A DNA stretch of 64,000 nt from Pseudomonas sp. TMP9 (GCF_037943105.1 NZ_CP149803.1:2708001-2772000); one strand, 5' to 3'; shown: positions 51,586-63,705, numbered from the stretch's first letter. The notes: generated by a model not told the origin, from the sequence alone. Translations and numbers: made by a program.

Positions 51586-52107
51586 TTAATCGTCGAGGCG
51601 CTCTTCCAGCTGGCGGACCTCGTGGGAAAGCTTGTCGAGAAACTGCATACGGCGCATCAGGCGCTCGGCCTGTTCGCGCTGCGATGCATCATCCCAACAA
51701 ACAGCAAAACTTTCATTGAGCTCATCCTGAGCCACTTTCAAACGCCGCTTGAACGGGGTCACCCCGTCAACGTCGGCGCTGTCTTGCAGGTCCTCAAGCT
51801 CTTCACGCCACTGCATCTGCTGCAGCAAAAAACCAGGGTCCTGCACGGTAACTTCGAGCGGCAGCTCGGGCCCGCTCATCGCCAACAAATAACGCGCGCG
51901 CTGGGGTGTATTTTTTAGCGTGCGATAGGCTTCATTGAGGTTCGCAGACTGTTCGAGCGCAAGCCGTTGCTCACGCTCTGAAGCATCGGCGAATCGGTCC
52001 GGGTGGACGTGCCGCGCCAGGTCGCGATAGCGGCCTGCCAGCAAATCCAGATCCAAACGAAACCCTGGCTGCAGATCAAACAAAGCAAAATGACAAGGAC
52101 TGCCCAC
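51586..52107 (-). CDS. hscB: Fe-S co-chaperone HscB
   Basis: The 173-aa J-protein starts at GTG 52107 ([16 protein letters not shown]), which has GAGG 5 bases upstream and lies 7 bases after the iscA stop. An in-frame ATG further upstream sits inside iscA. The J domain carries HPD (ARHVHPDRF); the C-terminal helical domain ([30 protein letters not shown]) binds IscU. It stimulates HscA. Confidence 0.95.
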   Translation of the reverse strand: MGSPCHFALFDLQPGFRLDLDLLAGRYRDLARHVHPDRFADASEREQRLALEQSANLNEAYRTLKNTPQRARYLLAMSGPELPLEVTVQDPGFLLQQMQWREELEDLQDSADVDGVTPFKRRLKVAQDELNESFAVCWDDASQREQAERLMRRMQFLDKLSHEVRQLEERLDD

Positions 52108-52114
52108 ACGCGCC

Positions 52115-52438
52115 TCAGATGTTGAAGCTTTCGCCGCAGCCACATTCGCCGCGCACGTTGGGGTTATTGAACTTGAAACCTTCGTTCAAGCCCTCTTTTA
52201 CGAAGTCCAGCTCAGTGCCATCGAGGTAGACCAAGCTTTTGGCATCAATAATCACCTTGACACCAAAACTCTCGAACACCTGATCCTCGCCGGCGGTGTC
52301 GTCGACGAACTCAAGCACATAAGCCAGACCCGAACAGCCAGTGGTGCGGACAGCCAAACGGATGCCCTCACCTTTACCACGCCCATCAAGGGAGCGGCGC
52401 ACGTGCTGAGCCGCTGCTTCGGTCATGCTGATAGCCAT
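52115..52438 (-). CDS. iscA: Iron-sulfur carrier IscA
   Basis: The 107-aa A-type carrier has the three ligands C35 (TTGCSGLAY), C99 and C101 (GECGCGES). ATG 52438 is preferred over the ATG two codons upstream because AGGAGG is 7 bases before it. It lies 12 bp after iscU. Confidence 0.97.
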   Translation of the reverse strand: MAISMTEAAAQHVRRSLDGRGKGEGIRLAVRTTGCSGLAYVLEFVDDTAGEDQVFESFGVKVIIDAKSLVYLDGTELDFVKEGLNEGFKFNNPNVRGECGCGESFNI

Positions 52439-52450
52439 CGACAAACCTCC

Positions 52451-52837
52451 TTAGAGCAAGCCTTTCTTCTGCCGGTAGTCACGCACGGCTGCCTTAATGG
52501 CATCTTCCGCAAGCACTGAGCAGTGGATTTTAACCGGTGGCAGAGCGAGTTCCTCAGCCAGCTGGGTGTTCTTAATGGTTTCTGCTTCGTCGAGGGTTTT
52601 GCCCTTCATCCACTCAGTTGCGAGGGAGCTGGAAGCAATCGCCGAACCACAACCGTAGGTCTTGAACTTGGCGTCTTCGATCACGCCTTGCTCATTGACC
52701 TTGATTTGCAGACGCATCACGTCGCCGCAAGCTGGCGCACCGACCATGCCCGTGCCGACATCAGGGTCTTCTGCGTCCATCTTGCCGACGTTACGCGGGT
52801 TTTCGTAGTGATCTATGACTTTTTCACTGTATGCCAT
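52451..52837 (-). CDS. iscU: Iron-sulfur scaffold IscU
   Basis: The 128-aa scaffold on which clusters are built has C37, D39, C63, H105 and C106 in their usual places. The HscA-recognition motif LPPVK is at 99-103. It lies between iscS and iscA. Confidence 0.98.
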   Translation of the reverse strand: MAYSEKVIDHYENPRNVGKMDAEDPDVGTGMVGAPACGDVMRLQIKVNEQGVIEDAKFKTYGCGSAIASSSLATEWMKGKTLDEAETIKNTQLAEELALPPVKIHCSVLAEDAIKAAVRDYRQKKGLL

Positions 52838-52884
52838 GTTGGTATTCCTTCCTCATCAGAGAGACGCTCTTACTCGGCGACTAC

Positions 52885-54099
52885 TTAGTGCGCCGCCCAC
52901 TCGATCTTGGAGATGTCGACGCCGTCTTTGTACATATCCCACAGCGGCGACAACTCGCGCAGCTTAGTGACCGCCTCGCAGACTTTCTGCGCGGCGTAAT
53001 CGACTTCTTCATCCGTCGTGAAGCGGCCGAAAGTGAAGCGAATAGAACTGTGTGCCAATTCGTCATTACGACCTAGGGCGCGCAATACATAGGAAGGCTC
53101 TAGGGAGGCCGACGTGCAGGCTGAACCGGACGAAACGGCCAGATCCTTGAGCGCCATAATCAGTGACTCACCCTCAACATAGTTGAAACTGAGGTTGAGA
53201 TTGTGCGGCACACGCGCCGTCATACTGCCGTTTATATACAGCTCCTCAAGCCCATCAACTTGCTTGAAGAAACGATCACGTAGAGCCTGAACTCGCAGGG
53301 TTTCTTGGGCCATTTCTTCTTTAGCGATGTGGAAAGCCTCACCCATACCGACGCACTGGTGGGTGGCCAGCGTGCCGGAGCGCATACCGCGCTCGTGACC
53401 GCCGCCGTGGGTTTGAGCTTCCAGACGTACACGTGGCTTGCGGCTTACGTACAGCGCGCCGACACCTTTAGGGCCGTAGGTCTTGTGGGCGCAGAAGGAC
53501 ATTAGATCGACCTTCATTGCCTGCAGATCAATCGCCACTTTGCCGGTGGATTGCGCCGCATCAACGTGTAAGAACACTCCACGCGAGCGGGTCAGCTCAC
53601 CGATGGCAGCGATGTCATTGATGGTGCCAATCTCGTTGTTCACGTGCATGACCGACACCAAGATAGTGTCTTCACGCAGTGCGGCTTCGATCATAGCCGG
53701 TGTAATCAAACCGTCTTCGCCCGGCTCAAGGTAGGTCACTTCAAAACCTTCGCGCTCAAGCTGGCGCATGGTGTCGAGGACTGCTTTGTGCTCGATCTTC
53801 GAGGTAATGAGGTGCTTACCTTTGCTCTTGTAAAAGTCAGCGATGCCTTTGATAGCGAGGTTATTCGACTCGGTGGCACCGGAGGTCCAAACGATCTCGC
53901 GCGGATCAGCGTTAACCAGCTCAGCCACTTGACGACGCGCATTTTCAACCGCCTCTTCGGCCTTCCAGCCAAAGACGTGGGAGCGAGAAGCTGGGTTACC
54001 GAAGTTGCCGTCAGCAAGCAAGCAATCGCTCATTTTTTGCGCAACACGCGGGTCGACCGGCGTGGTGGAGGAATAATCGAGGTAAATGGGCAATTTCAT
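52885..54099 (-). CDS. iscS: Cysteine desulfurase IscS
   Basis: The 404-aa PLP enzyme carries sulfur from cysteine as a persulfide. The Schiff-base lysine is K206 ([10 protein letters not shown]) and the persulfide Cys is C328 ([16 protein letters not shown]). Both fit the E. coli numbering exactly. It also feeds tRNA thiolation. It follows iscR by 48 bp. Confidence 0.98.
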   Translation of the reverse strand: MKLPIYLDYSSTTPVDPRVAQKMSDCLLADGNFGNPASRSHVFGWKAEEAVENARRQVAELVNADPREIVWTSGATESNNLAIKGIADFYKSKGKHLITSKIEHKAVLDTMRQLEREGFEVTYLEPGEDGLITPAMIEAALREDTILVSVMHVNNEIGTINDIAAIGELTRSRGVFLHVDAAQSTGKVAIDLQAMKVDLMSFCAHKTYGPKGVGALYVSRKPRVRLEAQTHGGGHERGMRSGTLATHQCVGMGEAFHIAKEEMAQETLRVQALRDRFFKQVDGLEELYINGSMTARVPHNLNLSFNYVEGESLIMALKDLAVSSGSACTSASLEPSYVLRALGRNDELAHSSIRFTFGRFTTDEEVDYAAQKVCEAVTKLRELSPLWDMYKDGVDISKIEWAAH

Positions 54100-54147
54100 C
54101 AGTTCTCTCCTAAACGGGTATCAGGCCAGCTGGCCAACGCTTTGCGC

Positions 54148-54639
54148 TTAATCAATAGCGGAGGCTTGAATCTTATCTAAGTGTGACGTTTTACCATTAC
54201 AACGGCGCTGATCCTGGCGCTGAGCAACTTCCTGCACTTCACGACGTGTCACCAAGTCAGCGAGACTGATGCCACTGAGAAATACATGTATTTGTTGGCT
54301 GAGGTCACACCACAAATGGTGGGTCAGGCAGGTGTCGCCGGCGTGGCAATCGCCCTGCCCTTGGCAGCGTGTGGCATCAACGGATTCATTGACCGCGTCA
54401 ATCACCTCGGCCACTTGAATGCCCTGCATCTCTCGCGACAGCTGATAGCCACCGCCGGGGCCGCGCACACTGGAAACCAGATTGCCACGACGCAACTTGG
54501 CAAATAACTGTTCCAAATAGGAAAGGGAGATACCTTGGCGCTCAGAGATATCGGCCAAGGACACCGGCCCACGCTGAGCGTGCAGCGCCAAATCAAGCAT
54601 GGCGGTGACAGCGTAACGGCCTTTGGTGGTTAGTCGCAT
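54148..54639 (-). CDS. iscR: Fe-S responsive regulator IscR
   Basis: This 163-aa Rrf2-family winged-helix protein has the [2Fe-2S] ligands C92, C98, C104 and H107 ([16 protein letters not shown]). Holo-IscR represses its own operon through type 1 sites; two such sites are visible upstream. It is the first gene of iscRSUA-hscBA-fdx-iscX. Confidence 0.97.
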   Translation of the reverse strand: MRLTTKGRYAVTAMLDLALHAQRGPVSLADISERQGISLSYLEQLFAKLRRGNLVSSVRGPGGGYQLSREMQGIQVAEVIDAVNESVDATRCQGQGDCHAGDTCLTHHLWCDLSQQIHVFLSGISLADLVTRREVQEVAQRQDQRRCNGKTSHLDKIQASAID

Positions 54640-54672
54640 AATGGATTACCGCGTGGTCGCAATATGCAGAAG

Positions 54673-54730
54673 ATTATGCAATTCCCGAGTAATTAAGTCA
54701 ACTATAAGACCAAGTAATTTAGTAGGACTT
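54673..54730 (-). promoter_or_regulatory. iscR promoter with two tandem type 1 IscR sites
   Basis: On the minus strand TTGACT (54696-54701) and CATAAT (54673-54678) are 17 bp apart, a good sigma70 promoter. A type 1-like IscR site (54683-54705, beginning ATAGTTGACT and containing ATTACTCGG) overlaps the -35. A second, weaker copy (54708-54730, core CTACTAAATTACTTGG) lies 25 bp upstream. The arrangement implies feedback repression by cluster-loaded IscR. Confidence 0.8.
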
Positions 54731-54782
54731 AGCTGCAGCAAGGATGAGCATTGTAGCAAACCGCAGCACCCACCCCGCACCT

Positions 54783-55559
54783 TCAAATTGCAGGCTTTTC
54801 GGCGTCTTTAACCACATCCGCGAAATCCTCGCCACGCAGTTGCGGTAAATCCTTGGCGCAATAATCGCTACCCAGCGACTTCAACGCGCCGCACATGCCC
54901 TCCAATCGCCCATCCACCGCCTGCAAGTGATCGAGCAGCTGGCCAATGGCGCGCGCAATTGGGTCGGGCATATCTTGGCTTAAGCCGTAGGCATCAAACC
55001 CGAGTTTTTCTGCAATCGCCTGGCGCTTAGCCTCTTGCTCGTCGTCAGTTTTAACGATGACTCGGCCCGGAATGCCGACCGCAGTCGCGCCCGCGGGCAC
55101 CTCTTTGGTCACGACCGCGTTAGAGCCAATTTTCGCACCGGCCCCGACCGTAAAGGGTCCCAGCACCTTGGCCCCAGCACCAACCACCACACCATCCCCC
55201 AGGGTTGGATGGCGCTTACCTTTGTTCCAGCTGGTGCCACCCAAGGTCACGCCTTGGTAGAGGGTCACGTCATTGCCGATCTCTGCAGTTTCGCCAATCA
55301 CGATGCCCATGCCGTGATCAATAAAGAAGCGCCTGCCGATTTTTGCCCCTGGGTGAATTTCAACACCGGTCATCCAGCGCCCGATATTCGACACCACGCG
55401 CGCCAACCACTTCCAGCCCGCCAGCCATAGCGCATGAGCAATGCGATGCAACCACACGGCATGCAGGCCGGGATAGCAAGTGACCACCTCAAAGGCATTA
55501 CGCGCCGCTGGATCGCGGTGAAATACACTCTGAATATCCTCTCGCATGCGCTCAAACAT
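54783..55559 (-). CDS. cysE: Serine O-acetyltransferase
   Basis: The 258-aa enzyme makes O-acetylserine for cysteine synthesis. It has an N-terminal helical part and a left-handed beta helix with the catalytic [27 protein letters not shown] segment. The start at 55559 has AGGAGA upstream and overlaps the trmJ stop by 8 bp. Upstream of iscR, it supplies cysteine for IscS; this order is conserved in pseudomonads and Azotobacter. Confidence 0.97.
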   Translation of the reverse strand: MFERMREDIQSVFHRDPAARNAFEVVTCYPGLHAVWLHRIAHALWLAGWKWLARVVSNIGRWMTGVEIHPGAKIGRRFFIDHGMGIVIGETAEIGNDVTLYQGVTLGGTSWNKGKRHPTLGDGVVVGAGAKVLGPFTVGAGAKIGSNAVVTKEVPAGATAVGIPGRVIVKTDDEQEAKRQAIAEKLGFDAYGLSQDMPDPIARAIGQLLDHLQAVDGRLEGMCGALKSLGSDYCAKDLPQLRGEDFADVVKDAEKPAI

Positions 55560-56331
55560 CGACTTTCTCCTGACTTGGGTGCTCACCACGTGCCGCCTTG
55601 ATGGTTTCCGTCAAGATGCCGCGCAATATATTCATTTCCAGCTTACTCACTTCACTGCGGCCATAGAGGCGGCGCAGGCGACTCATCAAGTGCCGTGGCT
55701 TGGCTGGGTCAAGAAACCTGATTTCAATCAGCGCCTGTTCAAGGTGACGATAAAATGACTCCAACTCATCCGAGGTTACCGGCTGCGAACTCTCGACGGT
55801 CGCAGCTTCTTGCTTAAACATCTTGGTTGGCTGATTTGCAGCTGCCAACCAGGCCATCCGAACCTCATAGGTCAGCACTTGCACCGCCGCTGCAAGATTA
55901 AGCGAACTGAAATCAGGATCAGAAGCGATGTGCACGTGATAATGACAGCGCTGAAGCTCTTCATTGGTCAGCCCGGCATATTCGCGACCGAATACTAACG
56001 CCACTTGGCCACCCTGCTGCGCCTGCTCGCATGCCGTCACACCGCACTCACGCGGATCCAACATCGGCCATGGGATACGCCTGTCACGGGCGCTGGTACC
56101 CATGACCAAATTGCAACCGACCAACGCCTCTTCCAGCGTGCCGACCACCTGGGCGGCATCAAGAATATCGGCAGCCCCTGAAGCCCTGGCCACCGCCTCA
56201 GCGCTGGGGAAGTCCAGCGGGTCAACCAGCACCAACTGCGACAAGCCCATGTTCTTCATGGCCCGCGCCGCACCGCCGATATTGCCCGGATGGCTGGTAT
56301 TGACCAAAACAACACGAATATTTTCTAGCAA
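55552..56331 (-). CDS. trmJ: tRNA (cytidine/uridine-2'-O-)-methyltransferase TrmJ
   Basis: The 259-aa SPOUT enzyme methylates position 32 of several tRNAs. Signatures are [59 protein letters not shown] and [20 protein letters not shown]. It is upstream of and overlapping cysE, so the two are cotranscribed. It is divergent from suhB. Confidence 0.96.
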   Translation of the reverse strand: MLENIRVVLVNTSHPGNIGGAARAMKNMGLSQLVLVDPLDFPSAEAVARASGAADILDAAQVVGTLEEALVGCNLVMGTSARDRRIPWPMLDPRECGVTACEQAQQGGQVALVFGREYAGLTNEELQRCHYHVHIASDPDFSSLNLAAAVQVLTYEVRMAWLAAANQPTKMFKQEAATVESSQPVTSDELESFYRHLEQALIEIRFLDPAKPRHLMSRLRRLYGRSEVSKLEMNILRGILTETIKAARGEHPSQEKVDV

Positions 56332-56475
56332 CGCAAATGCTCACAAACAAGGCTTTGAGGGGCAAATCTTACAGAAGCCGCCCCGCTTACGCCACGCAAG
56401 GCGCAGGTTGCACTTCAACCTCCAAGGTTTTCTGCTAGAATGGCCGGCTTTCTTTAATGACCCAGGTGAACATCC

Positions 56476-57291
56476 ATGCAGCCCATGCTGAATATCGCGC
56501 TGCGCGCAGCCCGTAGCGCCGGCGAAATGATTTTCCGCTCGACCGAACGCTTGGACGTCATCTCGGTCGACGAGAAAGAAGCCAAAGATTATGTGACTGA
56601 AATTGATCGCTCCGCAGAGCATCTGATCATTCAGGCGCTGCGCAAAGCCTTTCCAAACCACGGCATCCTTGGCGAAGAAAGTGGCCTTAGCGCCGGAACT
56701 GGCGAAGGCGCCGATTACCTGTGGATCATTGACCCACTGGATGGCACCACTAATTTTATCCGCGGCATTCCGCATTACGCGGTCAGCGTCGCCTGCAAAT
56801 ACCGCGGTCGCCTTGAACACGCGGTGGTTATCGACCCCGTGCGCCAAGAAGAATTCACCGCCAGCCGTGGCCGTGGCGCTGCACTCAACGGTCGTCGCCT
56901 GCGCGTAGGCAATCGCAAGAGCCTCGAAGGCGCCCTGCTGGGCACCGGCTTCCCGTTCCGCGACAGCCAAATGGACAACCTAGAAAGCTATATCGGCATG
57001 TTCCGCAGCCTGGTTGGCCAGACCGCAGGCATTCGCCGCGCAGGCGCAGCAAGCCTGGACCTGGCCTACGTGGCCGCAGGTCGATTTGATGCGTTCTGGG
57101 AGTTTGGCCTATCCGAGTGGGACATGGCCGCCGGCGCACTGTTGATTCAGGAAGCAGGCGGGTTGGTCAGCGATTTCAGCGGCAGCCATGAATTTCTCGA
57201 AAAAGGTCAGATCGTGGCCGGCAACACCAAGTGCTTTAAAGCCGTACTGACAGCCATCCAGCCGCACCTGTCGGTGGCGCTGAAGCGCTGA
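56476..57291 (+). CDS. suhB: Inositol-1-monophosphatase / Nus-factor SuhB
   Basis: This 271-aa protein has the Li+-sensitive phosphatase motifs GEESG and IDPLDGTTNFIRGIPHYAVSVA. The second metal motif is SEWDMAAGALLIQEAGG. Besides phosphatase activity, SuhB acts in rRNA antitermination and ribosome maturation, and in P. aeruginosa it influences virulence. The ATG at 56476 has a GGTGA ribosome site; the next Met (MLNIALRAARSAGEM) is three codons on. Confidence 0.95.
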   Translation: MQPMLNIALRAARSAGEMIFRSTERLDVISVDEKEAKDYVTEIDRSAEHLIIQALRKAFPNHGILGEESGLSAGTGEGADYLWIIDPLDGTTNFIRGIPHYAVSVACKYRGRLEHAVVIDPVRQEEFTASRGRGAALNGRRLRVGNRKSLEGALLGTGFPFRDSQMDNLESYIGMFRSLVGQTAGIRRAGAASLDLAYVAAGRFDAFWEFGLSEWDMAAGALLIQEAGGLVSDFSGSHEFLEKGQIVAGNTKCFKAVLTAIQPHLSVALKR

Positions 57292-57305
57292 TTAGTTGCA
57301 GCTAC

Positions 57306-57333
57306 AAAAAAGCGCCCCGCCGGGCGCTTTTTT
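57306..57333 (+). terminator. Bidirectional terminator between suhB and the glycine-zipper gene
   Basis: A 12-bp stem aaaaaagcgccc/gggcgctttttt with a 4-nt loop is flanked by A and T tracts and can stop both convergent genes. Confidence 0.93.
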
Positions 57334-57359
57334 TGTGGGCAACTAAATGGTCTTAGTGA

Positions 57360-57899
57360 TCAGTTAACCGACTGCTCACCCAACACTAACTGGCCATCCT
57401 TGACCGGAATCTGCCGACCCGGATCGTTAGCCATACGCACTTCGCTTACCTTGCCATCCAACTCGTACTTAACGTCATAGCCGACCAATTTTTCACGGGT
57501 GTCGGTCATGGTACTGCAACGGGTTTCGGTAGTGGTGTAGGTGTCGTTGTTTTGCATATTTTCCTGCACCTTGTTGCCGGCATAACCACCGCCGGCGGCG
57601 CCAGCGACTGTCGCCAGTTTTTTGCCGTTGCCGCCGCCCACTTGATTGCCGAGCAGGCCGCCGACTACGGCACCAATCGCGGTACCGACAATTTTGTGCT
57701 GATCCTGCACCGCCTTTTGCCGCGTCACGGTCACGTCCTTGCAGACTTCGCGCGGGGTCTCGATGGTTTCATTGACAGGCTTCACCGCAAGCACTTCGGC
57801 ATACTTTGGCGCAGTCACAAGGCTGTAGGTCGCTACAGCGCCACCCGCCGTCACACCCACAGCACCCAACACCGCACCGACCAACATTGACTTATTCAT
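57360..57899 (-). CDS. Glycine-zipper 2TM-domain envelope protein
   Basis: The 179-aa protein has an N-terminal hydrophobic signal/anchor (MNKSMLVGAVLGAVGVTAGGAVATYSLV). A glycine-zipper segment of alternating small residues follows (IGAVVGGLLGNQVGGGNGKKLATVAGAAGGGYAGNKVQENMQ). The C-terminal part is a small polar domain with a conserved Cys (ETRCSTMTDTREKLVGYDVKYEL). Related proteins (Rickettsia 17-kDa antigen/SlyB-like) are envelope proteins of unclear function. There is no lipobox at the N-terminus. Confidence 0.85.
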   Translation of the reverse strand: MNKSMLVGAVLGAVGVTAGGAVATYSLVTAPKYAEVLAVKPVNETIETPREVCKDVTVTRQKAVQDQHKIVGTAIGAVVGGLLGNQVGGGNGKKLATVAGAAGGGYAGNKVQENMQNNDTYTTTETRCSTMTDTREKLVGYDVKYELDGKVSEVRMANDPGRQIPVKDGQLVLGEQSVN

Positions 57900-57960
57900 G
57901 CTTATTTTCCTTTAACCGCTGCCTAGTGCTTAACGCACCTTTATCCATGTCTTGGAGCAT

Positions 57961-57992
57961 AAAAAAACCGGACGAGTTCAACACCCGCCCGG
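57961..57992 (-). terminator. Terminator of the yajC-secD-secF operon
   Basis: A 7-bp stem (57968-57974 with 57986-57992, one G-U pair) and an 11-nt loop are followed on the minus strand by seven T, 34 bases beyond the secF stop. Confidence 0.85.
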
Positions 57993-58025
57993 CTTATTCA
58001 AACAATTGCGATTAAACGCACAGAT

Positions 58026-58934
58026 TTACGGGCGCTCGTCGACCTCTTCTTCTACCACGGGCGGAATAAGGTCATCCACCGTCAGGTCAAGCCACACCAA
58101 CACCACGTTGGCGATGTAAACCGAGGAGTAAGTACCCGCTGCCACACCAATAAACAGCGCCACTGAGAAGCCGAACAGATTGTCACCCGCGAACATCAAT
58201 AGCGCACCCACGGCCATCAAGGTGGAGATGGAGGTGGCCATGGTGCGCAGCAGGGTCTGCGTGGTGGAGATGTTGATGTTCTCAATCAACGTCGCTTTAC
58301 GCAGCACCCGGAAGTTCTCACGCACCCGATCGAACACCACAATGGTGTCGTTCAGCGAGTAGCCAATGATGGCGAGCAACGCGGCCATCACCGTCAGGTC
58401 GAAGGTGATCTGAAAGAACGACAGGATGCCGAGCGTAACAATCACGTCGTGGACCAGTGAAACAATCGCGCCGACACCGAACTTCCACTGGAAACGGAAT
58501 GCTAAGTAGAGCATCACGCCGCTCAGCGCCAGCAACAGCCCCAGCCCGCCTTGGTCGCGCAGTTCTTCACCCACTTGCGGGCCAACGAACTCGACCTTTT
58601 TTACCTCAAGCTGCTCACCCGCCTGACGCAAAGCCGTGGCTACTTTGTTACCTAAGTCAGGGTCGTTGCCCTGCATGCGCACCACCACATCGGTTGTGGC
58701 ACCAAAGCTCTGCACCACGGCATCACCAAAACCAGCACCGGCCAGTTGCGCGCGGATATTACTGAGGTCAGCTGGCTGCTGGTAACTCAGCTCAATTTGC
58801 GTGCCGCCGGTAAAATCCAGGCCCAAATTCAGCCCTTTGGTAAACAGGCTGCCCAACGCCACTAGCGTCAGGACCACGGTGAGGGCGAACGCAATGTTGC
58901 GCACCCCCATGAAGTTGATCGTACGATTCATCAC
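58026..58934 (-). CDS. secF: Protein translocase subunit SecF
   Basis: The 302-aa inner-membrane protein has six predicted membrane segments and a periplasmic P1-like loop. Family motifs are LGLDFTGGTQIELSY, YSLNDTIVVFDRVREN and TLLRTMATS. With SecD it uses the proton gradient to pull proteins across the membrane. It starts 6 bp after secD. Confidence 0.97.
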   Translation of the reverse strand: MMNRTINFMGVRNIAFALTVVLTLVALGSLFTKGLNLGLDFTGGTQIELSYQQPADLSNIRAQLAGAGFGDAVVQSFGATTDVVVRMQGNDPDLGNKVATALRQAGEQLEVKKVEFVGPQVGEELRDQGGLGLLLALSGVMLYLAFRFQWKFGVGAIVSLVHDVIVTLGILSFFQITFDLTVMAALLAIIGYSLNDTIVVFDRVRENFRVLRKATLIENINISTTQTLLRTMATSISTLMAVGALLMFAGDNLFGFSVALFIGVAAGTYSSVYIANVVLVWLDLTVDDLIPPVVEEEVDERP

Positions 58935-58940
58935 AGCCCC

Positions 58941-60809
58941 TTAAATCCACAACTTCTTGAAGTCACGTCCGCCGCACGTCAGGTTGACCATGCAACGCGT
59001 CACCAGAATCGCGGTAAACATCGACGTGAGAATCCCCAGCGACAGCGTCACCGCGAATCCTTTAACCGGCCCGGTACCCATGGCGAAGAGGATGCCTCCG
59101 ACCAGCAGCGTGGTCAGGTTAGCATCGACAATCGCCGAGTAAGCACGGTCAAAACCCTCATGAATGGCGCGTTGAATCGACATACCATTGGCAATTTCTT
59201 CACGAATACGCGAGAAGATCAGCACGTTAGCGTCCACTGCCATACCCATGGTCAGCACGATACCGGCGATACCAGGCAGGGTCAGGGTGGCGCTAAGTAG
59301 CGACATCAGTGCCAGCAAAAGCACCATGTTAAAGCCCAGAGCAATCGTCGCCAGCACACCGAAGAAGCGGTAAATGGCGATGATAAACAGCGAAACAAAC
59401 AGCATTGCCCACAACGACGCATTGACGCCCTTGGCAATGTTGTCCGCGCCCAGACTCGGGCCGATGGTGCGCTCTTCAGCAAAGTACATCGGCGCAGCCA
59501 AGCCGCCTGCACGCAGCAGCAAGGCCAGCTCAGAGGACTCACCCTGGCCATCTAAGCCGGTGATGCGGAACTGACTGCCCAGCGGCGACTGAATAGTGGC
59601 CAGGCTAATGATCTTCTTCTCTTCAATGAAGGTCTGCAGCTCGACTTCTTTCTCGACGCCATCCACCACCTGGCGCACGGTGCGCGAGACCGGCTTCTGC
59701 TCGATAAAGATTACCGCCATGCTGCGCCCAACATTGTTGCGCGTCGCACGGTTCATCAGGTCGCCACCGCGGCCATCCAGACGAATATTTACCTGAGGGC
59801 TGCCGTTCTCATCAAAGCTGGCCTGAGCATCGGTCACCTGATCACCGGTGATGATCAGATCACGCTCCAGCTGAGCGGGCGCACGGCCTTCTTGACGAAA
59901 CTCAAAGGCTTCAGTCGACGCCTTAGACGCATCCGGCTCAGCCGCTAGACGGAATTCCAAGTTCGCAGTTTTACCGAGGATGCGTTTGGCTTCGGCCGTA
60001 TCCTGCACGCCCGGCAGCTCAACCACGATGCGGTTAGCCCCCTGGCGCTGCACCAGTGGCTCGGCCACACCCAGCTCATTGACCCGGTTACGCACCGTGG
60101 TCAAGTTTTGCTTGATCGAGTATTCGCGAATTTCTACCAGCTTGGCCTGCGTCAGGTTCAAGCGCAGCACTTGCTGCTCACCACGCGTCACGCTGGTTAG
60201 ATCGAAATCAGTGAATTCCTTACTGATCAGCTGCTGGGCTTTTTCCAGCGCGGCTTCATCAGCGAAACCCAATTGAATGGCACCATTGAGCTCAGGCAGG
60301 CTGCGATAACGCACGCGCTCTTTACGCAGCAGGCTCTTAACCTCACCCTCGTAGACCTTACGGCGTGCATCCAACGCTTTGTCCATGTCCACTTCCATCA
60401 AGAAGTGCACACCACCGGACAAGTCCAGACCAAGCTTCATCGGGCTACCGCCCAAATTGCGTAGCCAGTCTGGGGTGGTTTGCGCCAGGTTTAAGGCCAC
60501 CACAAACTCATCACTCAACGCCTTGCGCACCAAGTCTTTGGCAGGCAGTTGGTCTTCAGCGTTGGTCAAACGCAGCAAGCCGGCACGGCCTTGATTGGCC
60601 AAGCTAACGGCTTTAACGCTAATACCGGCCGCTTCGAGGGCGCGGCTTGCGCGGTCCAGATCGGCCTGCTCGACGCGCATGGCGGAGCTGTTGCCACTGA
60701 TCTGAATCGCCGGATCATCCGGGTACAGGTTAGGCAGTGAATAAAGGAAGCCGATTGCTAGCACAGCCAGAATCAGCAGGTACTTCCAGAGGGGAAATTT
60801 GTTGAGCAT
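58941..60809 (-). CDS. secD: Protein translocase subunit SecD
   Basis: The 622-aa partner of SecF has an N-terminal membrane helix. A large periplasmic region contains LGLDLSGGVHFLMEVD, NRVNELGVAEPLVQRQGANRIVVELPGVQD and FRITGLDGQG. Five C-terminal membrane helices include VLTMGMAVDANVLIFSRIREE. It lies 62 bp after yajC in the standard yajC-secD-secF order. Confidence 0.97.
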   Translation of the reverse strand: MLNKFPLWKYLLILAVLAIGFLYSLPNLYPDDPAIQISGNSSAMRVEQADLDRASRALEAAGISVKAVSLANQGRAGLLRLTNAEDQLPAKDLVRKALSDEFVVALNLAQTTPDWLRNLGGSPMKLGLDLSGGVHFLMEVDMDKALDARRKVYEGEVKSLLRKERVRYRSLPELNGAIQLGFADEAALEKAQQLISKEFTDFDLTSVTRGEQQVLRLNLTQAKLVEIREYSIKQNLTTVRNRVNELGVAEPLVQRQGANRIVVELPGVQDTAEAKRILGKTANLEFRLAAEPDASKASTEAFEFRQEGRAPAQLERDLIITGDQVTDAQASFDENGSPQVNIRLDGRGGDLMNRATRNNVGRSMAVIFIEQKPVSRTVRQVVDGVEKEVELQTFIEEKKIISLATIQSPLGSQFRITGLDGQGESSELALLLRAGGLAAPMYFAEERTIGPSLGADNIAKGVNASLWAMLFVSLFIIAIYRFFGVLATIALGFNMVLLLALMSLLSATLTLPGIAGIVLTMGMAVDANVLIFSRIREEIANGMSIQRAIHEGFDRAYSAIVDANLTTLLVGGILFAMGTGPVKGFAVTLSLGILTSMFTAILVTRCMVNLTCGGRDFKKLWI

Positions 60810-60871
60810 GACGCCGCCCGTTATGACGCGGGGCGCATTAAGCGCCCCGTCGAATGGTAAAGGTGTGAGGC

Positions 60872-61207
60872 TTAGATCGCTTTCAGCGTGCCTTTAGGCA
60901 GCGAAGCCGCAATCGCCACTTTCTGGATCTTCAGCTCAACGGTGTCGGACACTTCAATGACCACGAAGTCGTCAGAAACCTTCGACACCTTCCCAGCGAT
61001 ACCGCCGCTGGTAACCACTTCATCGCCCTTCTGCAGGCTACCGATCAGACCTTTATGCTCTTTCGCACGCTTGGCCTGTGGGCGCCAGATCATCAGGTAG
61101 AAGATGACCAGAAAGCCGACCAGAAACACCCATTCAAAACCACTACCAACCGGACCAGCAGCCGGGGCGGCACCTTCAGCGAACGCAGCGGGGATAAAAA
61201 AGCTCAT
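60872..61207 (-). CDS. yajC: Preprotein translocase subunit YajC
   Basis: The 111-aa protein has one membrane helix (about 25-43, FEWVFLVGFLVIFYLMIWRPQAKRAKEHKGLIGSLQKGDEVVTSGGIAG), the YajC signature. It associates with SecDF-YidC and with AcrB in other bacteria. It lies 38 bp after tgt on the same strand. Confidence 0.97.
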   Translation of the reverse strand: MSFFIPAAFAEGAAPAAGPVGSGFEWVFLVGFLVIFYLMIWRPQAKRAKEHKGLIGSLQKGDEVVTSGGIAGKVSKVSDDFVVIEVSDTVELKIQKVAIAASLPKGTLKAI

Positions 61208-61245
61208 TTAACACTCCTGTAGAAAGGTCTTTAAAGGTTGTGAAA

Positions 61246-63425
<2,180 letters not shown>

Positions 63426-63495
63426 GGTCGGAGTGGGGTCGTTTAGGAGGGCCGCAGAGCTTACCGGAAATCGCACATTCTGAACACGCAGTGCA

Positions 63496-63524
63496 TTGAC
63501 CAACCGCAATACCCTCTCTATACT
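63496..63524 (+). promoter_or_regulatory. Sigma70 promoter of tRNA-Leu
   Basis: TTGACC (63496-63501) and TATACT (63519-63524) are exactly 17 bp apart, 13 bases before the tRNA. The GC-rich sequence between the -10 and the tRNA (CCGCCGCC) is typical of stringently controlled stable-RNA promoters. Confidence 0.85.
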
Positions 63525-63537
63525 CCGCCGCCATTGT

Positions 63538-63622
63538 GCCCCGGTGGCGGAACCGGTAGACGCGGCGGATTCAAAATCCGTTTTCGAAAGAAGTGGGAGT
63601 TCGAGTCTCCCCCGGGGCACCA
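63538..63622 (+). tRNA. tRNA-Leu (anticodon CAA)
   Basis: The 85-nt gene folds into a class II (long variable arm) tRNA. The acceptor GCCCCGG pairs with CCGGGGC, followed by discriminator A and encoded CCA (63620-63622). The anticodon stem GCGGA/TCCGT holds loop TTCAAAA, giving anticodon CAA, which reads UUG. The T arm GGGAG-TTCGAGT-CTCCC is perfect. It lies divergently upstream of queA. Confidence 0.97.
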
Positions 63623-63666
63623 TTAGATTCTCTCAGAACGTACCGAAACGTACTGAGAACCCAAGA

Positions 63667-63692
63667 AAACCGGCCTTGAGCCGGTTTTTTTT
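63667..63692 (+). terminator. Terminator of tRNA-Leu
   Basis: An 8-bp stem aaaccggc/gccggttt with a 5-nt loop is followed by five more T. A second, imperfect hairpin (63632-63657, 9 of 10 bp) lies between the tRNA and this terminator and may be part of 3' processing. Confidence 0.93.
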
Positions 63693-63705
63693 CGCGTGCA
63701 GCCCG

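Noticed and set aside
63426..63623. 66-codon N-terminal extension of queA
   Set aside because: It would run antisense through tRNA-Leu and its promoter, and the family start is at 63425.
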